From JANWWM01 sp046292465 (GTDB lineage: Bacteria; Bacteroidota; Chlorobiia; Chlorobiales; Thermochlorobacteraceae): a stretch of 21,986 bases of DNA. The DNA lies in the NCBI GenBank assembly GCA_046292465.1, contig JBKBRB010000027.1, forward strand, positions 1 to 21,986. Reading direction: 5' to 3'. Position numbers and translations under genes: made by a program. Shown here in pieces: positions 21,680 to 21,986 of the stretch. The notes beneath the pieces are model-generated. The model worked only from the letters and a program-made list of their open reading frames with translations. It had not been told where the DNA came from and did not search any database. Each line of letters opens with the position of its first letter. Position 1 is the first letter of the stretch.

Positions 21680-21986
21680 CTTTCAATCCTACATTGGTGC
21701 AATTAGCATTTATCTCCGTGCCCTTTGTGGTGAACACACTGTCTTATTTCATCCTGCATCGGTGCAATTAGAATAGGCAATTACCACAGCGAGCACGGAG
21801 AGGGCACAAGATTTCAATTTGGTTCAATTAGAATTGCTTGCACTTCCTCTGTGTCCTCTGTGGTTTGCATATTTCAATCCCACATTGGTGCAATTAGAAT
21901 CCACATAAAATACAAAGAAAAGGGAACAAACAATGAAAATTTCAATCCCACATTGGTGCAATTAGAATGTTTTTTACCATACCACC
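21680..21986 (-). CRISPR. CRISPR array, leader-distal (decayed) end; continues beyond window
   Basis: There are five repeats: 21680-21709 (3 differences from the intact copy), 21746-21774 (29 nt, degenerate), 21811-21834 (24 nt, internal deletion), and two identical 30-nt copies at 21871-21900 and 21939-21968. Spacers are 36, 36, 36 and 38 nt, and a fifth begins at 21969. Read on the minus strand the intact repeat starts ATTCTAATTGCACC and ends GGGATTGAAAT; the ATTGAAA-type 3' end is typical of type I-B/III repeats, so transcription probably runs right to left. Decay increases leftward, consistent with the old end being at 21680 and the leader to the right, off the window. No cas genes are visible here, so the subtype is an inference from the repeat alone. 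Confidence 0.9.

Noticed and set aside
21467..21706. Plus-strand open frame of 79 codons
   Set aside because: Most of it is translated heptamer repeat (LLTSLFSLL) and it runs into the first CRISPR repeat; no start signal.

Overview
The window reads as part of a bacterial chromosome from the Bacteroidetes/Chlorobi group, most likely a green-sulfur-bacterium relative such as a Chloroherpeton-like lineage. That placement is an inference. It rests on three things: promoter-like TAnnTTTG boxes, with a TTTG about 20 nt upstream in the best case; weak Shine-Dalgarno sequences; and protein flavour (AccA beginning MSKIVLDFEKP, an exported PGAGEFY protein, a metalloprotease/propeller/barrel protein). 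No rRNA or tRNA was seen.

Layout. (1) 1-4374, plus strand: the 3' part of a very large envelope protein (zinc metallopeptidase-like domain, TolB-like propeller, C-terminal outer-membrane barrel), followed 18 nt later by an exported/membrane protein of unknown function. (2) 4375-5824: accA alone on the minus strand, bracketed by repeat-rich intergenic DNA with period-7 tracts and shared 11-mers. (3) 5825-8635, plus strand: a TetA-like MFS transporter, then a three-domain sulfur-transfer protein (CysO/MoaD-like ubiquitin fold, MoeB/ThiF-like E1, rhodanese). (4) 8675-13358, minus strand, read right to left: galE, a JAMM metalloprotease, a CysM-like cysteine synthase, a second JAMM protease with an extra N-terminal domain, then psd (own promoter) and a DUF309 protein with a coiled coil and C-terminal membrane anchor. 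(5) 13468-21321, plus strand: a 72-aa unknown protein, a run for surface polysaccharide (GT2 glycosyltransferase, flippase-like membrane protein, Wzc-type co-polymerase/tyrosine kinase), glyA and pyk. (6) 21322-21986: non-coding DNA with a period-7 tract running into the decayed end of a CRISPR array that continues past the window edge.

The most interesting biology is the sulfur cluster. A CysO-like carrier fused to its activating enzyme and sulfur donor lies about 2.2 kb from a cysteine synthase that is flanked by two JAMM proteases. These are the same parts as the mycobacterial CysO-CysM-Mec/MoeZ route to cysteine. Here, however, the carrier's Gly-Gly tail is buried inside the fusion, so either proteolytic release or a non-canonical mechanism is needed. 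The second notable signal is that at least three of the four CRISPR spacers carry versions of one short motif, in both orientations, which suggests repeated targeting or capture of a dispersed repeat.
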